This document shows, one piece after another, positions 17,585 through 25,450 of a stretch of 43,531 bases of DNA (positions are counted from its first letter, which is position 1; each line of letters begins with the position of its first letter). This DNA is from Streptomyces mangrovisoli (GTDB taxonomy: Bacteria > Actinomycetota > Actinomycetes > Streptomycetales > Streptomycetaceae). Location of the stretch: positions 1-43,531 of the forward strand of contig NZ_LAVA02000072.1 of assembly GCF_000974985.2 (NCBI RefSeq). The letters are read 5' to 3'. The notes under the pieces were generated by a model. The model made no database searches, was not told the origin of the DNA, and saw only the letters and a list, made by a program, of their open reading frames with translations. The translations under genes were made by a program, and so were the position numbers.

Positions 17585-17884
17585 GGGCGTTCCCGGGGCA
17601 TGCGGAAGGAGCGGCTCGGCTCGGGGGGAGGGGAGGAGCGCAGGCCGTCGAGGGACAGGAACGCGCGAGCAAGTTGTATCAAGCGGTTGGTTGTGGATGA
17701 AGAGCGGTTTGGGTGTGATGTGCGGCACGGTGGGTTTGGGGCGGGGGGAGGGGGGTAGGCGCGTCCCCTCTTGGGCTTGGGGCGCCCCGATCCGTCGGTG
17801 GGCGGACACCACCCCGGGCCGGTGGGGCCCGGTCGCGCAGTTCCCCGCGCCCCTTTGGGGGTGGGCGGCGCTAAGGGGTGCGGG
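17585..17884. other. 300-nt gap: CAA/TTG block and one dispersed repeat
   Basis: No gene is seen. An AT-richer block at 17670-17689 contains CAAGTTG, TAT, CAAGCGGTTG, two CAA..TTG half-palindromes in very GC-rich surroundings about 90 nt upstream of the transporter start; it may be an operator. One plus-orientation copy of the dispersed repeat lies at 17833-17860. Confidence 0.5.
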
Positions 17885-18685
17885 TCAGCGCCAGTTCGGG
17901 GCGCCTGCTGTTGTCGGGGCCGTCGCCTCGATCCTCGCCCTGGTCTCGTGCATCACCGCCACGATCCGTTCCTCGTGTGCCGGGGTCAGCCGGGCCACCG
18001 GTACCGAGCAGCTGATGGCGTCCCGTGCGGGGGAGTCGTAGCGCAGCGCGAAGCCGAACCCGACGATCCCGAGGACGCTCTCCTCGCGGTCGACGGACCA
18101 GCCGCGCTCGCGCACCTCCGTGAGGTCCGCGGCCAGCGCCTGTCTGCCGGTGCGGGTGTTGGGGGTGAGCGCCTCGAAGGGCCCCTCGGGCAGCTCCGCG
18201 TCGGGGCGCTCCGCGAGCAGCGCCTTGCCCAGCGCTCCCGCGTGCGCGGGCAGCCGTCGCCCCACCCTGCTGATCGTGCGCAGATAGGCGTGCGACTCGC
18301 GGGTCGCGAGATAGGCGACGTCACGGCCGTCGAGCCGGCCCAGGTGGATGGTCTCGCCGAGCGCCTCGGACGCCTCGTCGAGATGGGGGCGCGCGATGCG
18401 CACGCGCGGGTCGGAGTCGAGGTAGCTGGTGCCGGTCAGCAGGGCGTGGATGCCGATGCCGTAGAGCGAGCCGGTGACGTCCGTGCGCACCCAGCCGTGC
18501 GCGATCAGGGTCTGGAGCAGCGCGTACATCGAGCTGCGCGGCACGGCGAGTTCGTCGGCCAGCTCCTGGAGGCGTGCCGGGCGGTCGCCGCGCGCCGCGA
18601 GCAGCTCCAGCAGCTCGACGGTCCGCGCCGCCGACTTCACCTCGCGCACGCCCGGCGTCTCCGGTCTCTCCGGTCTCTCCGGCAT
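17885..18685 (-). CDS. IclR family transcriptional regulator (probable glucarate operon regulator)
   Basis: The 266-residue protein has an N-terminal winged helix (about 15-75: SAARTVELLELLAARGDRP, LQELADELAVPRSSMYALLQTL) and a C-terminal IclR effector domain. The latter contains GRRLPAHAGALGKALLA and a SCSVPV strand near the end, both usual for the ligand pocket. It is divergent from kdgD–gudD, so control of glucarate catabolism, with a sugar acid as effector, is a reasonable inference. A perfect inverted repeat over the kdgD -35 is a candidate operator. TACGAT lies exactly 6 nt before its ATG, so its transcript is probably leaderless. The N-terminus has a short RPERPETP repeat encoded by GGTCTCTCC repeats. 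Confidence 0.9.
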   Translation of the reverse strand: MPERPERPETPGVREVKSAARTVELLELLAARGDRPARLQELADELAVPRSSMYALLQTLIAHGWVRTDVTGSLYGIGIHALLTGTSYLDSDPRVRIARPHLDEASEALGETIHLGRLDGRDVAYLATRESHAYLRTISRVGRRLPAHAGALGKALLAERPDAELPEGPFEALTPNTRTGRQALAADLTEVRERGWSVDREESVLGIVGFGFALRYDSPARDAISCSVPVARLTPAHEERIVAVMHETRARIEATAPTTAGAPNWR

Positions 18686-18736
18686 GGGGTGATCGTAAGG
18701 GGCGGGCGGGGGAGCCGTCGCCGCCGGGCGGGCCGG

Positions 18737-18772
18737 GGCGTCGTTGACGCCGGGCGTTCGCGTATCTAGGCT
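18737..18772 (+). promoter_or_regulatory. kdgD promoter with candidate IclR operator
   Basis: TTGACG (18744-18749), a 17-nt spacer and TAGGCT (18767-18772) form one of the best vegetative promoters in the window. A perfect inverted repeat, GGCGTC-GTT-GACGCC (18737-18751), covers the -35 and could be the binding site of the divergent regulator. Confidence 0.65.
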
Positions 18773-18811
18773 CTGTCTTCATACGTGGATGACGTCTACA
18801 TAGGGAGATGG

Positions 18812-19753
18812 ATGACGGTGGCGCACACCGAGGCGGTCCGCAGGCTGCGCGACGGCATGGCCCGCGGGGTGCTGTCCTTCCCGCTCACCGCCTTCCACGA
18901 GGACGGCACCCTCGACCCGGACGGCTTCCGCGCCCATGTCGCCGACCGGCTCGCCACCGCACCCGGCGCCGTCTTCCCGGCCTGCGGCACCGGCGAGTTC
19001 TTCTCCCTGGACGAGGACGAGTACCGGCAGGTCGTGACCATCGCCGTCGAGGAGTCCGCGGGCCGGGTCCCGGTCGTCGCGGGCACCGGCTACGGCTGGG
19101 CGCAGGCGGCCCGCTTCGCCCGCATCGCCGAGGACGCGGGCGCCGACGCCCTGCTCGTCCTGCCGCACTACCTGACCGCCGCCCCGCAAGGCGGCCTGGT
19201 CGCCCAGCTGGAGTGCCTCGCCGCCCGCACCCGGCTGCCCCTGATCGCCTACCAGCGCGGCCAGGTCGCCTACGGCCTCGACGCGTTCCGGCGCATCACC
19301 CGCATCCCCGGCGTCGTCGGCCTCAAGGACGGCCACAGCGACCTGGACCGGCTCCAGCGGCTCACCCTCGCCGCACCGGAGGACTTCCTCTTCTTCAACG
19401 GCGCCGCCACCGCCGAGATCCAGGCGCGGGCCTACGCCGCCGTGGGCGTCCCCGCCTACTCCTCCGCCGTGCACGCCTTCGCGCCGGAGGTCGCGAACGC
19501 CTTCTTCACCGCCCTGCGCGACGGCGACGGCGGTACGGCCGACAAGCTGCTGCGGGACTTCTACGTCCCGCTCGTGGAGATCCGCGACCGTGTGCCCGGC
19601 TACGCCGTGTCCCTCGTCAAGGCGGCGGCCCGGCTGCGCGGCGAGCGCGTCGGCCCCGTGCGCGCCCCGCTCACCGACCCCTCGCCCGCCGACCTGGCCG
19701 AGCTGCGGGCGCTGCTCGCCACCGGCCTCGACCTGGTGGGAGCCGCCCTGTGA
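18812..19753 (+). CDS. kdgD: 5-dehydro-4-deoxyglucarate dehydratase
   Basis: The 313-residue DHDPS/NAL-superfamily TIM barrel matches KdgD by GVLSFPLTAF, CGTGEFFSL, AYQRG (Y147) and VVGLKDG, where K172 is the Schiff-base lysine. The enzyme dehydrates and decarboxylates 5-keto-4-deoxy-D-glucarate to 2-oxoglutarate semialdehyde. It is followed by gudD, which makes its substrate, so the pathway assignment is strong. The start at ATG 18812 has AGGGAG at 18802-18807 (short 4-nt spacing); a GTG at 18785, nearly at the predicted transcription start, would add nine residues. The semialdehyde dehydrogenase that would complete the route is not in the window. Confidence 0.92.
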   Translation: MTVAHTEAVRRLRDGMARGVLSFPLTAFHEDGTLDPDGFRAHVADRLATAPGAVFPACGTGEFFSLDEDEYRQVVTIAVEESAGRVPVVAGTGYGWAQAARFARIAEDAGADALLVLPHYLTAAPQGGLVAQLECLAARTRLPLIAYQRGQVAYGLDAFRRITRIPGVVGLKDGHSDLDRLQRLTLAAPEDFLFFNGAATAEIQARAYAAVGVPAYSSAVHAFAPEVANAFFTALRDGDGGTADKLLRDFYVPLVEIRDRVPGYAVSLVKAAARLRGERVGPVRAPLTDPSPADLAELRALLATGLDLVGAAL

Positions 19754-19810
19754 CCGCCGCATCCGTGGCAGCCGCCGTGACCGCCGATCCCGTAGGAGCC
19801 GCCCTGTGAA
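19737..19810 (+). repeat. Triplicated kdgD–gudD junction
   Basis: The junction contains three imperfect copies of a GGAGCCGCCCTGTGACCG-like unit (around 19739, 19769 and 19795). The first carries the kdgD stop; the last supplies both the ribosome binding site (AGGAG) and the GTG start of gudD. It looks like a small tandem duplication. Confidence 0.6.
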
Positions 19811-21101
19811 CGCCGACCTCGCGATCGCCGACGTCCGGCTGACCCCGATCCTGGTCGCCGACCCGCCGCTGCTCAACACGCAGGGCGTGCACCAGCCCTA
19901 CACCCCCCGCCTGATCGTGGAGATCGTGACGGCCGGCGGGATCACCGGCGTCGGGGAGACGTACGGCGACACCAAGTACCTGGAACTCGCCCGGCCGTTC
20001 GCCGAGCAGCTGAAGGGGCGTCAGGTCAGTGACCTGAACGGCCTGTTCACGGTCGCCGACGAACTGGCCGTGGACCGCTCGCGGGTCTCCGCGCGGGTCG
20101 ACGTCGGCGGGCTGCGGGGCGTGCAGACCGCCGACAAGCTGCGCCTGTCCGTCGTCTCCGCCTTCGAGGTGGCCTGCCTCGACGCCCTCGGCAAGGCGCT
20201 CGGCCTGCCCGTGCACGCGCTGCTCGGCGGGAAGGTGCGGGACGCGGTCGAGTACAGCGCGTACCTGTTCTACAAGTGGGCCGCCCACCCCGACGGCGTA
20301 CCCGCCGAGCGCGACGACTGGGGGGCGGCCCTCGACCCCGCCGGGATCGTCGAGCAGGCCCGCCGGTTCACCGAGCGGTACGGCTTCACGTCGTACAAGC
20401 TCAAGGGCGGGGTCTTCGCGCCCGAGGAGGAGATCGCGGCCGTACGGGCCCTCGCGGAGGCGTTCCCCGGCCGGCCGCTGCGGCTCGACCCCAACGGCGC
20501 CTGGTCGGTGGAGACGTCGGTGCGGGTCGCCGAGGAGGTCGGCGATCTCCTGGAGTACCTGGAGGACCCGGCGCTCGGCACCCCGGCGATGGCCGAGGTC
20601 GCGGCACGGACCGGGGTGCCGCTGGCGACCAACATGTGCGTGACGACCTTCGCGGAGATCGAGGAGGCGTTCACGCGGGGCGCCGTCCAGGTGGTGCTCT
20701 CCGACCACCACTACTGGGGCGGACTGCGCAACACCCAGCAACTGGCCGCGATCTGCCGGACGTTCGGGGTCGGCATCTCCATGCACTCCAACACCCACCT
20801 CGGGATCTCGCTGGCCGCGATGACCCAGGTGGCGGCCACCGTGCCGAATCTGCACCACGCGTGCGACACGCACTATCCGTGGCAGTCGGAGGACGTGCTC
20901 GGCGAGCGCATCGCGTTCGACGGCGGTTCCGTCGCGGTGTCGGACGCGCCTGGGCTCGGTGTCGAACTCGACCGGGAGCGGGTGGAGTTCCTGCACCGGC
21001 GGTGGGTCGAGGCGGACGGGGTGCTGCGGGAGCGGGACGACGCCGCGGCGATGCGGGTTGCCCGGCCGGGCTGGGTCGCGCCTTCTGTGCCGCGCTGGTA
21101 G
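19806..21101 (+). CDS. gudD: D-glucarate dehydratase (enolase superfamily)
   Basis: The 431-residue protein begins at GTG 19806 with AGGAG upstream. The N-terminal capping domain contains LLNTQGVHQPYTPR and GVGETYGDTKYLE. In the barrel, the KxK base (K198, K200 in SYKLKGG), the metal ligand D228 (RLDPNGAW), the acidic EYLEDP and ATNMCV segments, and the second base H327 (MHSNTHLG) match glucarate dehydratase. It converts D-glucarate to 5-keto-4-deoxy-D-glucarate, the substrate of the adjacent kdgD. Closely related galactarate or mannonate enzymes are possible, but the pairing with kdgD and the MHSNTH motif favour glucarate. Confidence 0.9.
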   Translation: MNADLAIADVRLTPILVADPPLLNTQGVHQPYTPRLIVEIVTAGGITGVGETYGDTKYLELARPFAEQLKGRQVSDLNGLFTVADELAVDRSRVSARVDVGGLRGVQTADKLRLSVVSAFEVACLDALGKALGLPVHALLGGKVRDAVEYSAYLFYKWAAHPDGVPAERDDWGAALDPAGIVEQARRFTERYGFTSYKLKGGVFAPEEEIAAVRALAEAFPGRPLRLDPNGAWSVETSVRVAEEVGDLLEYLEDPALGTPAMAEVAARTGVPLATNMCVTTFAEIEEAFTRGAVQVVLSDHHYWGGLRNTQQLAAICRTFGVGISMHSNTHLGISLAAMTQVAATVPNLHHACDTHYPWQSEDVLGERIAFDGGSVAVSDAPGLGVELDRERVEFLHRRWVEADGVLRERDDAAAMRVARPGWVAPSVPRW

Positions 21102-21186
21102 GCGTTGCCCTGCCGGGCGGGGTCCTGCCGGGCGGGGCCCTGTCGGGCGGGGGTGAGGGCGGCGGGTGCGGGTCCGTCGGGGCCGG

Positions 21187-21345
21187 TCGCGCAGTTCCCC
21201 GCGCCCCTTCGATGGCGGGGGTGAGTGGGTCCGTGCCGGTCGTTGTGGGCTGGTCGCGCAGTTCCCCGCGCCCCTTTCGGGGCTGGGGTGGGTGGGTCGG
21301 TGTCGGTCGTTGTGGGCTGGTCGCGCGGTTCCTCGCGTCCCTTTC
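21187..21345 (+). repeat. Three tandem copies of the dispersed repeat, 67-bp period
   Basis: Cores begin at 21187, 21254 and 21321, exactly 67 bp apart; the third is degenerate. Copies share GTCGTTGTGGGCTGGTCGCG before the core and a CCCCTTTCGGGG hairpin after it. They fill the 330-nt gap between gudD and the kinase gene, where no gene is seen. A GGCGGGGCCCTG-like doublet at 21115-21145 precedes them. Confidence 0.8.
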
Positions 21346-21431
21346 GGCGGCGGGGCTCGGCGTGACGCCCGGCGTCCTTTGGGTGACGTGGTGCACACTG
21401 GCCTGATCCGTACCACGTCAGGGAGCGCACC

Positions 21432-22577
21432 GTGAACGCCTCCGACGCCTTCGACGCGTCCCCGGACCAGGGAGCCCGGCAGGCCCTGTCGGCGCCCCAC
21501 GTCGACCCGCTCGCCGCCCTGCGCGGCACCCCCGGCGGCCCACCCTGGGACGTCTACCTCACGGGCACCGTCTTCCTCGACATCGTCTTCACCGGGCTCG
21601 ACTCCGCCCCGGTGCGCGGCACCGAGTCCTGGGCGCGCGGGATGGGCTCCAGCCCCGGCGGCATCGCCAACATGGCCACCGCGCTGGCCCGGCTCGGCCT
21701 GCGCACCTCACTCGCGGCGGCCTTCGGCGACGACCACTACGGCGAGTACTGCTGGGACGCGCTGGAGCAGGGTGAGGGCGTCGACCTGTCCGCCTCGCGC
21801 ACGGTCGCGCACTGGCACAGCCCGGTCACCGTCTCGATGGCGTACGAGGGCGAGCGCACGATGGTCTCGCACGGGCACGAGCCGCCGCCCGAGGAGCCCG
21901 CCCCCGACTGCCCGCCCCGCGCGCGGGCCGCCGTGGCCTCCCTGACGCCGGGCCGCCAGGCCCACTGGATCGCGCAGGCCGCCGCGGAGGGCACCAAGGT
22001 CTTCGGCGACGTCGGCTGGGACGACACCGGCGCCTGGGACCTGGCCGGGCTCGCCGACCTCGCGCACTGCGAGGCGTTCCTGCCGAACGCGGAGGAGGCC
22101 ATGCGCTACACCGGCGCGGCGACCCCGCGGGCGGCGGCCCACGCGCTGACCGAGCATGTCCCGGTGGCCGTGGTGACGCTGGGCGGGGAGGGCGCGTACG
22201 CGGTGGACCGGCGTACCGGGGAGACCGCCGAGGTGCCCGCGATCGAGGTCGAGGCGCTCGACCCGACCGGCGCGGGGGACGTGTTCGTGGCCGGTTTCGT
22301 CACCGGCACCCTCGCGGGCTGGCCGCTCGCCGACCGGCTCGCCTTCGCGGGCCTGGTCGCGGCCCTGTCGGTCCAGGAGTTCGGCGGCTCGCTGTCCGCG
22401 CCGGGCTGGGCGGAGGTCGGCGCGTGGTGGCGCAAGGTGCAGTCACTGGACCGCCAGAACCGGGCGGCACTGCGCCGCTACGCGTTCCTGGACCACCTGG
22501 TTCCCGAGACCCAGACCCGCCCCTGGCCCCTCCGCAGAGCAGTCCCCACCATCGGTTTCGGCAGCCGCCTCCCGTAG
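21432..22577 (+). CDS. PfkB family carbohydrate kinase
   Basis: The 381-residue ribokinase-superfamily protein begins at GTG 21432 with AGGGAG upstream. Motifs: the substrate-side glycines SSPGGIANMATALARLGLRTSLAAAFGDD near the N-terminus (PfkB signature 1), and DPTGAGD at 277-283 with catalytic D283 (signature 2). The N-terminal 40 residues and the last 35 (DHLVPETQTRPWPL...) are extra compared with a typical 310-residue ribokinase. The sugar is unknown. Its place after kdgD–gudD suggests carbohydrate catabolism, but glucarate degradation needs no kinase and 330 nt of repeats separate them, so it is probably a separate unit. Confidence 0.87.
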   Translation: MNASDAFDASPDQGARQALSAPHVDPLAALRGTPGGPPWDVYLTGTVFLDIVFTGLDSAPVRGTESWARGMGSSPGGIANMATALARLGLRTSLAAAFGDDHYGEYCWDALEQGEGVDLSASRTVAHWHSPVTVSMAYEGERTMVSHGHEPPPEEPAPDCPPRARAAVASLTPGRQAHWIAQAAAEGTKVFGDVGWDDTGAWDLAGLADLAHCEAFLPNAEEAMRYTGAATPRAAAHALTEHVPVAVVTLGGEGAYAVDRRTGETAEVPAIEVEALDPTGAGDVFVAGFVTGTLAGWPLADRLAFAGLVAALSVQEFGGSLSAPGWAEVGAWWRKVQSLDRQNRAALRRYAFLDHLVPETQTRPWPLRRAVPTIGFGSRLP

Positions 22578-22580
22578 CGC

Positions 22581-22876
22581 CCTGAAAGGGGCGCGGGGAC
22601 CTGCGCGATCAACCGAGGACGGCCCGCAGCGACCCACGCGCTCCAGCCCCTGAAAGGGGCGCGGGGACCTGCGCGATCAACCGAGGACGGCCCGCAGCGA
22701 CCCACGCACCCCACCCCCTGAAAGGGGCGCGGGGACCTGCGCGATCAACTAGAAACGACCCGCAGCGACCCACGCACCCCAGCCCCTGAAAGGGGCGCGG
22801 GGAACTGCGCGATCAGCCCAGGACGGCCCGCAGAGATCCACGCCGCCGAGCCCCCGCCAGGGGCCCGCGGGGAACC
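22581..22876 (-). repeat. Tandem array of four 68-bp repeats plus one degenerate copy
   Basis: The sequence CCTGAAAGGGGCGCGGGGA recurs at 22581, 22649, 22717 and 22785, exactly 68 bp apart, each followed by TGCGCGATCA and an ACCCACGC-type end. A degenerate fifth copy starts at 22853. It is the inverted form of the dispersed element found elsewhere here. It lies between convergent genes (kinase and era), and each unit can form a CCCCTTTCAGGGG hairpin, so a terminator role is possible. There are no spacers as in CRISPR. Confidence 0.9.
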
Positions 22877-22951
22877 GCGCGAGAACCCCGGCGGCCCCGT
22901 GGCCACCCGACCAGCCCCGCCCCGGAGGGGACCCCGCCCCGGAGGGGGACC

Positions 22952-23905
22952 TCAGAACCCCAGCCGCCGCAGCTGCTTGGGATCCCGCTGCCAGTCCTTC
23001 GCGACCTTCACATGAAGGTCGAGGAAGACCGGCGTCCCCAGCAGCGCCTCGATCTGCTTGCGCGACTTGATCCCGACCTCCTTGAGCCGCTTGCCCTGGG
23101 GACCGATGATGATCCCCTTCTGGCTGGGCCGCTCGATGTACAGGTTCGCGTGGATGTCCAGCAGCGGCTTGTCCGCCGGCCGGTCCTCGCGCGGGAGCAT
23201 CTCCTCCACCACGACGGCGATGGAGTGCGGCAGCTCGTCCCGGACGCCCTCCAGCGCGGCCTCGCGGATCAGCTCGGCCACCATCACCTGCTCCGGCTCG
23301 TCCGTCAGGTCGCCCTCGGGGTAGAGCGCGGGCCCCTCCGGCAGCAGCGGCACCAGCAGATCGGCGAGGAGCTCGACCTGCGCGCCGCCGACCGCCGACA
23401 CCGGCACGATCTCCGCCCACTCGAAGCCCAGCTCCTTGCCGAGCTGGTCGATGGCGATGAGCTGCTCGGCGAGGGACTTGGAGTCGACGAGGTCGGTCTT
23501 GGTGACGATCGCCACCTTGGGCGTCTTGCGGATGCCCGCGAGCTCCTTGGCGATGAACCGGTCACCGGGGCCGATCTTCTGGTCGGCCGGCAGGCAGAAG
23601 CCGATCACGTCGACCTCGGCCCACGTCGTGCGCACGACGTCGTTCAGCCGCTCGCCCAGCAGCGTGCGCGGCTTGTGCAGGCCGGGGGTGTCCACCAGGA
23701 TCAGCTGCGCCTCCGGCCGGTGCACGATGCCGCGCACCGTGTGCCGGGTGGTCTGCGGCCGGTTCGAGGTGATCGCCACCTTCTGCCCGACCAGAGCGTT
23801 CGTGAGGGTGGACTTGCCCGCGTTGGGGCGGCCCACGAAACAGGCGAAACCGGCCCGGTGGTCGGCTTCGGCCGGCTGCTTCGATGACTGGGTGCGAACG
23901 CTCAT
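22952..23905 (-). CDS. era: GTPase Era
   Basis: The 317-residue protein has the Era G domain: G1 GRPNAGKST, G3 DTPGLHKPR, G4 TKTD and G5-like VSAVGG, followed by a C-terminal KH domain with GIIIGPQGKRLKEVGIKSRKQIE. Era binds the 3' end of 16S rRNA and assists 30S assembly. The ATG at 23905 is preferred; an ATG at 23914 would add three residues but lies too close to AGGGAG. Just after the stop are two 17-bp direct repeats (22915-22931 and 22932-22948) with CCCC/GGGG stems that may end transcription. The long antisense frame continuing through amtB is spurious. In most relatives era lies next to the phoH–ybeY–corC operon; here about 8.6 kb separates them. Confidence 0.96.
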   Translation of the reverse strand: MSVRTQSSKQPAEADHRAGFACFVGRPNAGKSTLTNALVGQKVAITSNRPQTTRHTVRGIVHRPEAQLILVDTPGLHKPRTLLGERLNDVVRTTWAEVDVIGFCLPADQKIGPGDRFIAKELAGIRKTPKVAIVTKTDLVDSKSLAEQLIAIDQLGKELGFEWAEIVPVSAVGGAQVELLADLLVPLLPEGPALYPEGDLTDEPEQVMVAELIREAALEGVRDELPHSIAVVVEEMLPREDRPADKPLLDIHANLYIERPSQKGIIIGPQGKRLKEVGIKSRKQIEALLGTPVFLDLHVKVAKDWQRDPKQLRRLGF

Positions 23906-24024
23906 GCCGCCCATTCTCCCTGATCCCCGGAGCCCTGCCGCACTGCGCGCCGCCGGGGCCCCCACGGCGGCGCCGCGCGGTCGGGCTCCCGGTGCCCCCA
24001 ACCCCGGCGCATGGTGAGAATCCG

Positions 24025-24056
24025 GTAACCCTCGCGCAACGAAACGTCGCGGAAAC
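24025..24056 (+). promoter_or_regulatory. GlnR-type nitrogen box upstream of amtB
   Basis: GTAAC-N6-GCAAC followed directly by GAAAC-N6-GAAAC. Each pair has the 11-bp spacing of GlnR half-sites (gTnAc-n6-GaAAc). It lies 78 nt upstream of the amtB start, where the OmpR-type activator GlnR would act under nitrogen limitation. The arrangement of the two pairs (adjacent rather than separated by 6) is not quite standard. Confidence 0.6.
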
Positions 24057-24133
24057 ACACCCGTGCGCAACAGGAAACGCGAACCCGTGAACCTCTGACG
24101 AGCCCCACGAGCCCCCACACCGCTGGAGTGACC

Positions 24134-25450
24134 GTGACCCTCGCCGCCGCCCACGTGGACACGGGCGACACCGCCTGGCTGCTCGCCGCCACCGCCCTGG
24201 TGCTGCTGATGACCCCGGGCCTCGCTCTGTTCTACGCCGGCATGGTCCGTGCCAAGAGCGTGCTCAACATGCTGATGATGAGTTTCGTGTCGATCGCCCT
24301 GGTGACCGTGGTGTGGCTCGCGGCCGGCTACTCGCTGGCGTTCGGCGACGACGTCGGCGGCGGCCTGATCGGCGGCCTCGGGCACGCCGGGATGGCGGGC
24401 ATCGGCCCGCACAGCGTGCACGGCACCGTGCCCACCCTGCTGTTCGCGACCTTCCAGCTCACCTTCGCGATCATCACGGCGGCCCTGATCAGCGGCGCCG
24501 TCGCGGACCGCACCCGGTTCACCGGATGGCTGGTGTTCGTGCCGGTGTGGGCGCTGCTGGTATACGTTCCCGTCGCCCACTGGGTGTGGGGTCCGGGCGG
24601 CTGGATCCGCGAGCGGCTCGGCGCCCTCGACTTCGCGGGCGGCCTGCCCGTCGAGATCGCCTCCGGCGCCTCCGGGCTCGCGCTCTGCCTGGTCCTCGGC
24701 CCCCGCCTGGGGTTCAAGAAGGACGCCATGCGCCCGCACAACCTGCCCATGGTGATGCTCGGCGCCGGTCTGCTGTGGTTCGGCTGGTTCGGCTTCAACG
24801 CGGGCTCGGCGCTCGGCGCGAACGGTCTCGCCGCGGCGGCCTTCCTCAACACGATGGCCGCGGGCTGCACCGGCCTGCTCGGCTGGCTCTTCGTCGAACA
24901 GCGCCGCGACGGCCACCCCACCACCCTCGGCGCCGCCTCCGGCGCGGTCGCGGGCCTGGTCGCCATCACCCCGTCCTGCGGCGAGGTCTCCCTGCTCGGC
25001 GCCCTGGTCGTGGGGCTCGCCGCCGGCGGCGTCTGCTCGTACGCCGTGAGCTGGAAGTTCCGCCTGAACTACGACGACTCCCTGGACGTCGTCGGCGTGC
25101 ACCTGGTCGGCGGGATCATCGGCACGCTGCTCATCGGCCTGTTCGCGACGGCCGGCATGACCGGCGGCGTCGACGGCCTCCTCTACGGCGGCGGGCTCGC
25201 CCAGCTCGGCCGGCAGCTGGTCGCGGTCGTGGTGGTCGGCGGCTACGCCTTCGGGGCGACGTACGGCATCGGCAAGGCGCTCGACAAGGCCATGGGGCTG
25301 CGGGCGGCGGAGGACCACGAGCACACCGGCCTGGACCTTACGGTGCACGCCGAGACGGCTTACGATCACGGGGTCCTGGGCCATGGCGCCCCGGTCTCCC
25401 ACTCCCACTCCGCCCTGCCCACCGCCCGGAAGACCAGGTCCCAGGCATGA
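24134..25450 (+). CDS. amtB: Ammonium transporter Amt
   Basis: The 438-residue integral membrane protein has about 11 TM segments. Family motifs include LVLLMTPGLALFYAGMVRAK in the first helices, the pore histidines in YVPVAHWVWG and DVVGVHLVGGIIGTL, and FGWFGFNAGSALG. The C-terminal cytoplasmic tail, rich in His and Gly (about 395-438), is where GlnK docks in family members. GTG 24134 is preferred over GTG 24128 because GGAG (24125-24128) is then correctly placed. It overlaps glnK by ATGA. In well-studied Streptomyces the third gene of this operon is glnD; here it is absent. Confidence 0.94.
   Translation: MTLAAAHVDTGDTAWLLAATALVLLMTPGLALFYAGMVRAKSVLNMLMMSFVSIALVTVVWLAAGYSLAFGDDVGGGLIGGLGHAGMAGIGPHSVHGTVPTLLFATFQLTFAIITAALISGAVADRTRFTGWLVFVPVWALLVYVPVAHWVWGPGGWIRERLGALDFAGGLPVEIASGASGLALCLVLGPRLGFKKDAMRPHNLPMVMLGAGLLWFGWFGFNAGSALGANGLAAAAFLNTMAAGCTGLLGWLFVEQRRDGHPTTLGAASGAVAGLVAITPSCGEVSLLGALVVGLAAGGVCSYAVSWKFRLNYDDSLDVVGVHLVGGIIGTLLIGLFATAGMTGGVDGLLYGGGLAQLGRQLVAVVVVGGYAFGATYGIGKALDKAMGLRAAEDHEHTGLDLTVHAETAYDHGVLGHGAPVSHSHSALPTARKTRSQA

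Noticed and set aside
18781..18802. ACGT-ggatg-ACGT as an operator for the IclR regulator
   Set aside because: The symmetry is too short and does not extend; the repeat over the -35 is better.
22581..22876. CRISPR array
   Set aside because: The 68-bp units abut each other with no unique spacers, and no cas genes are present.
24067..24078. Extra GlnR half-sites GCAAC and GAAAC
   Set aside because: They are 7 bp apart rather than 11, so they do not form a standard pair.
23906..25408. Extension of the era frame antisense to amtB
   Set aside because: The Era family starts near residue MSVRTQ; the extension is Arg/Glu-rich shadow sequence of amtB.
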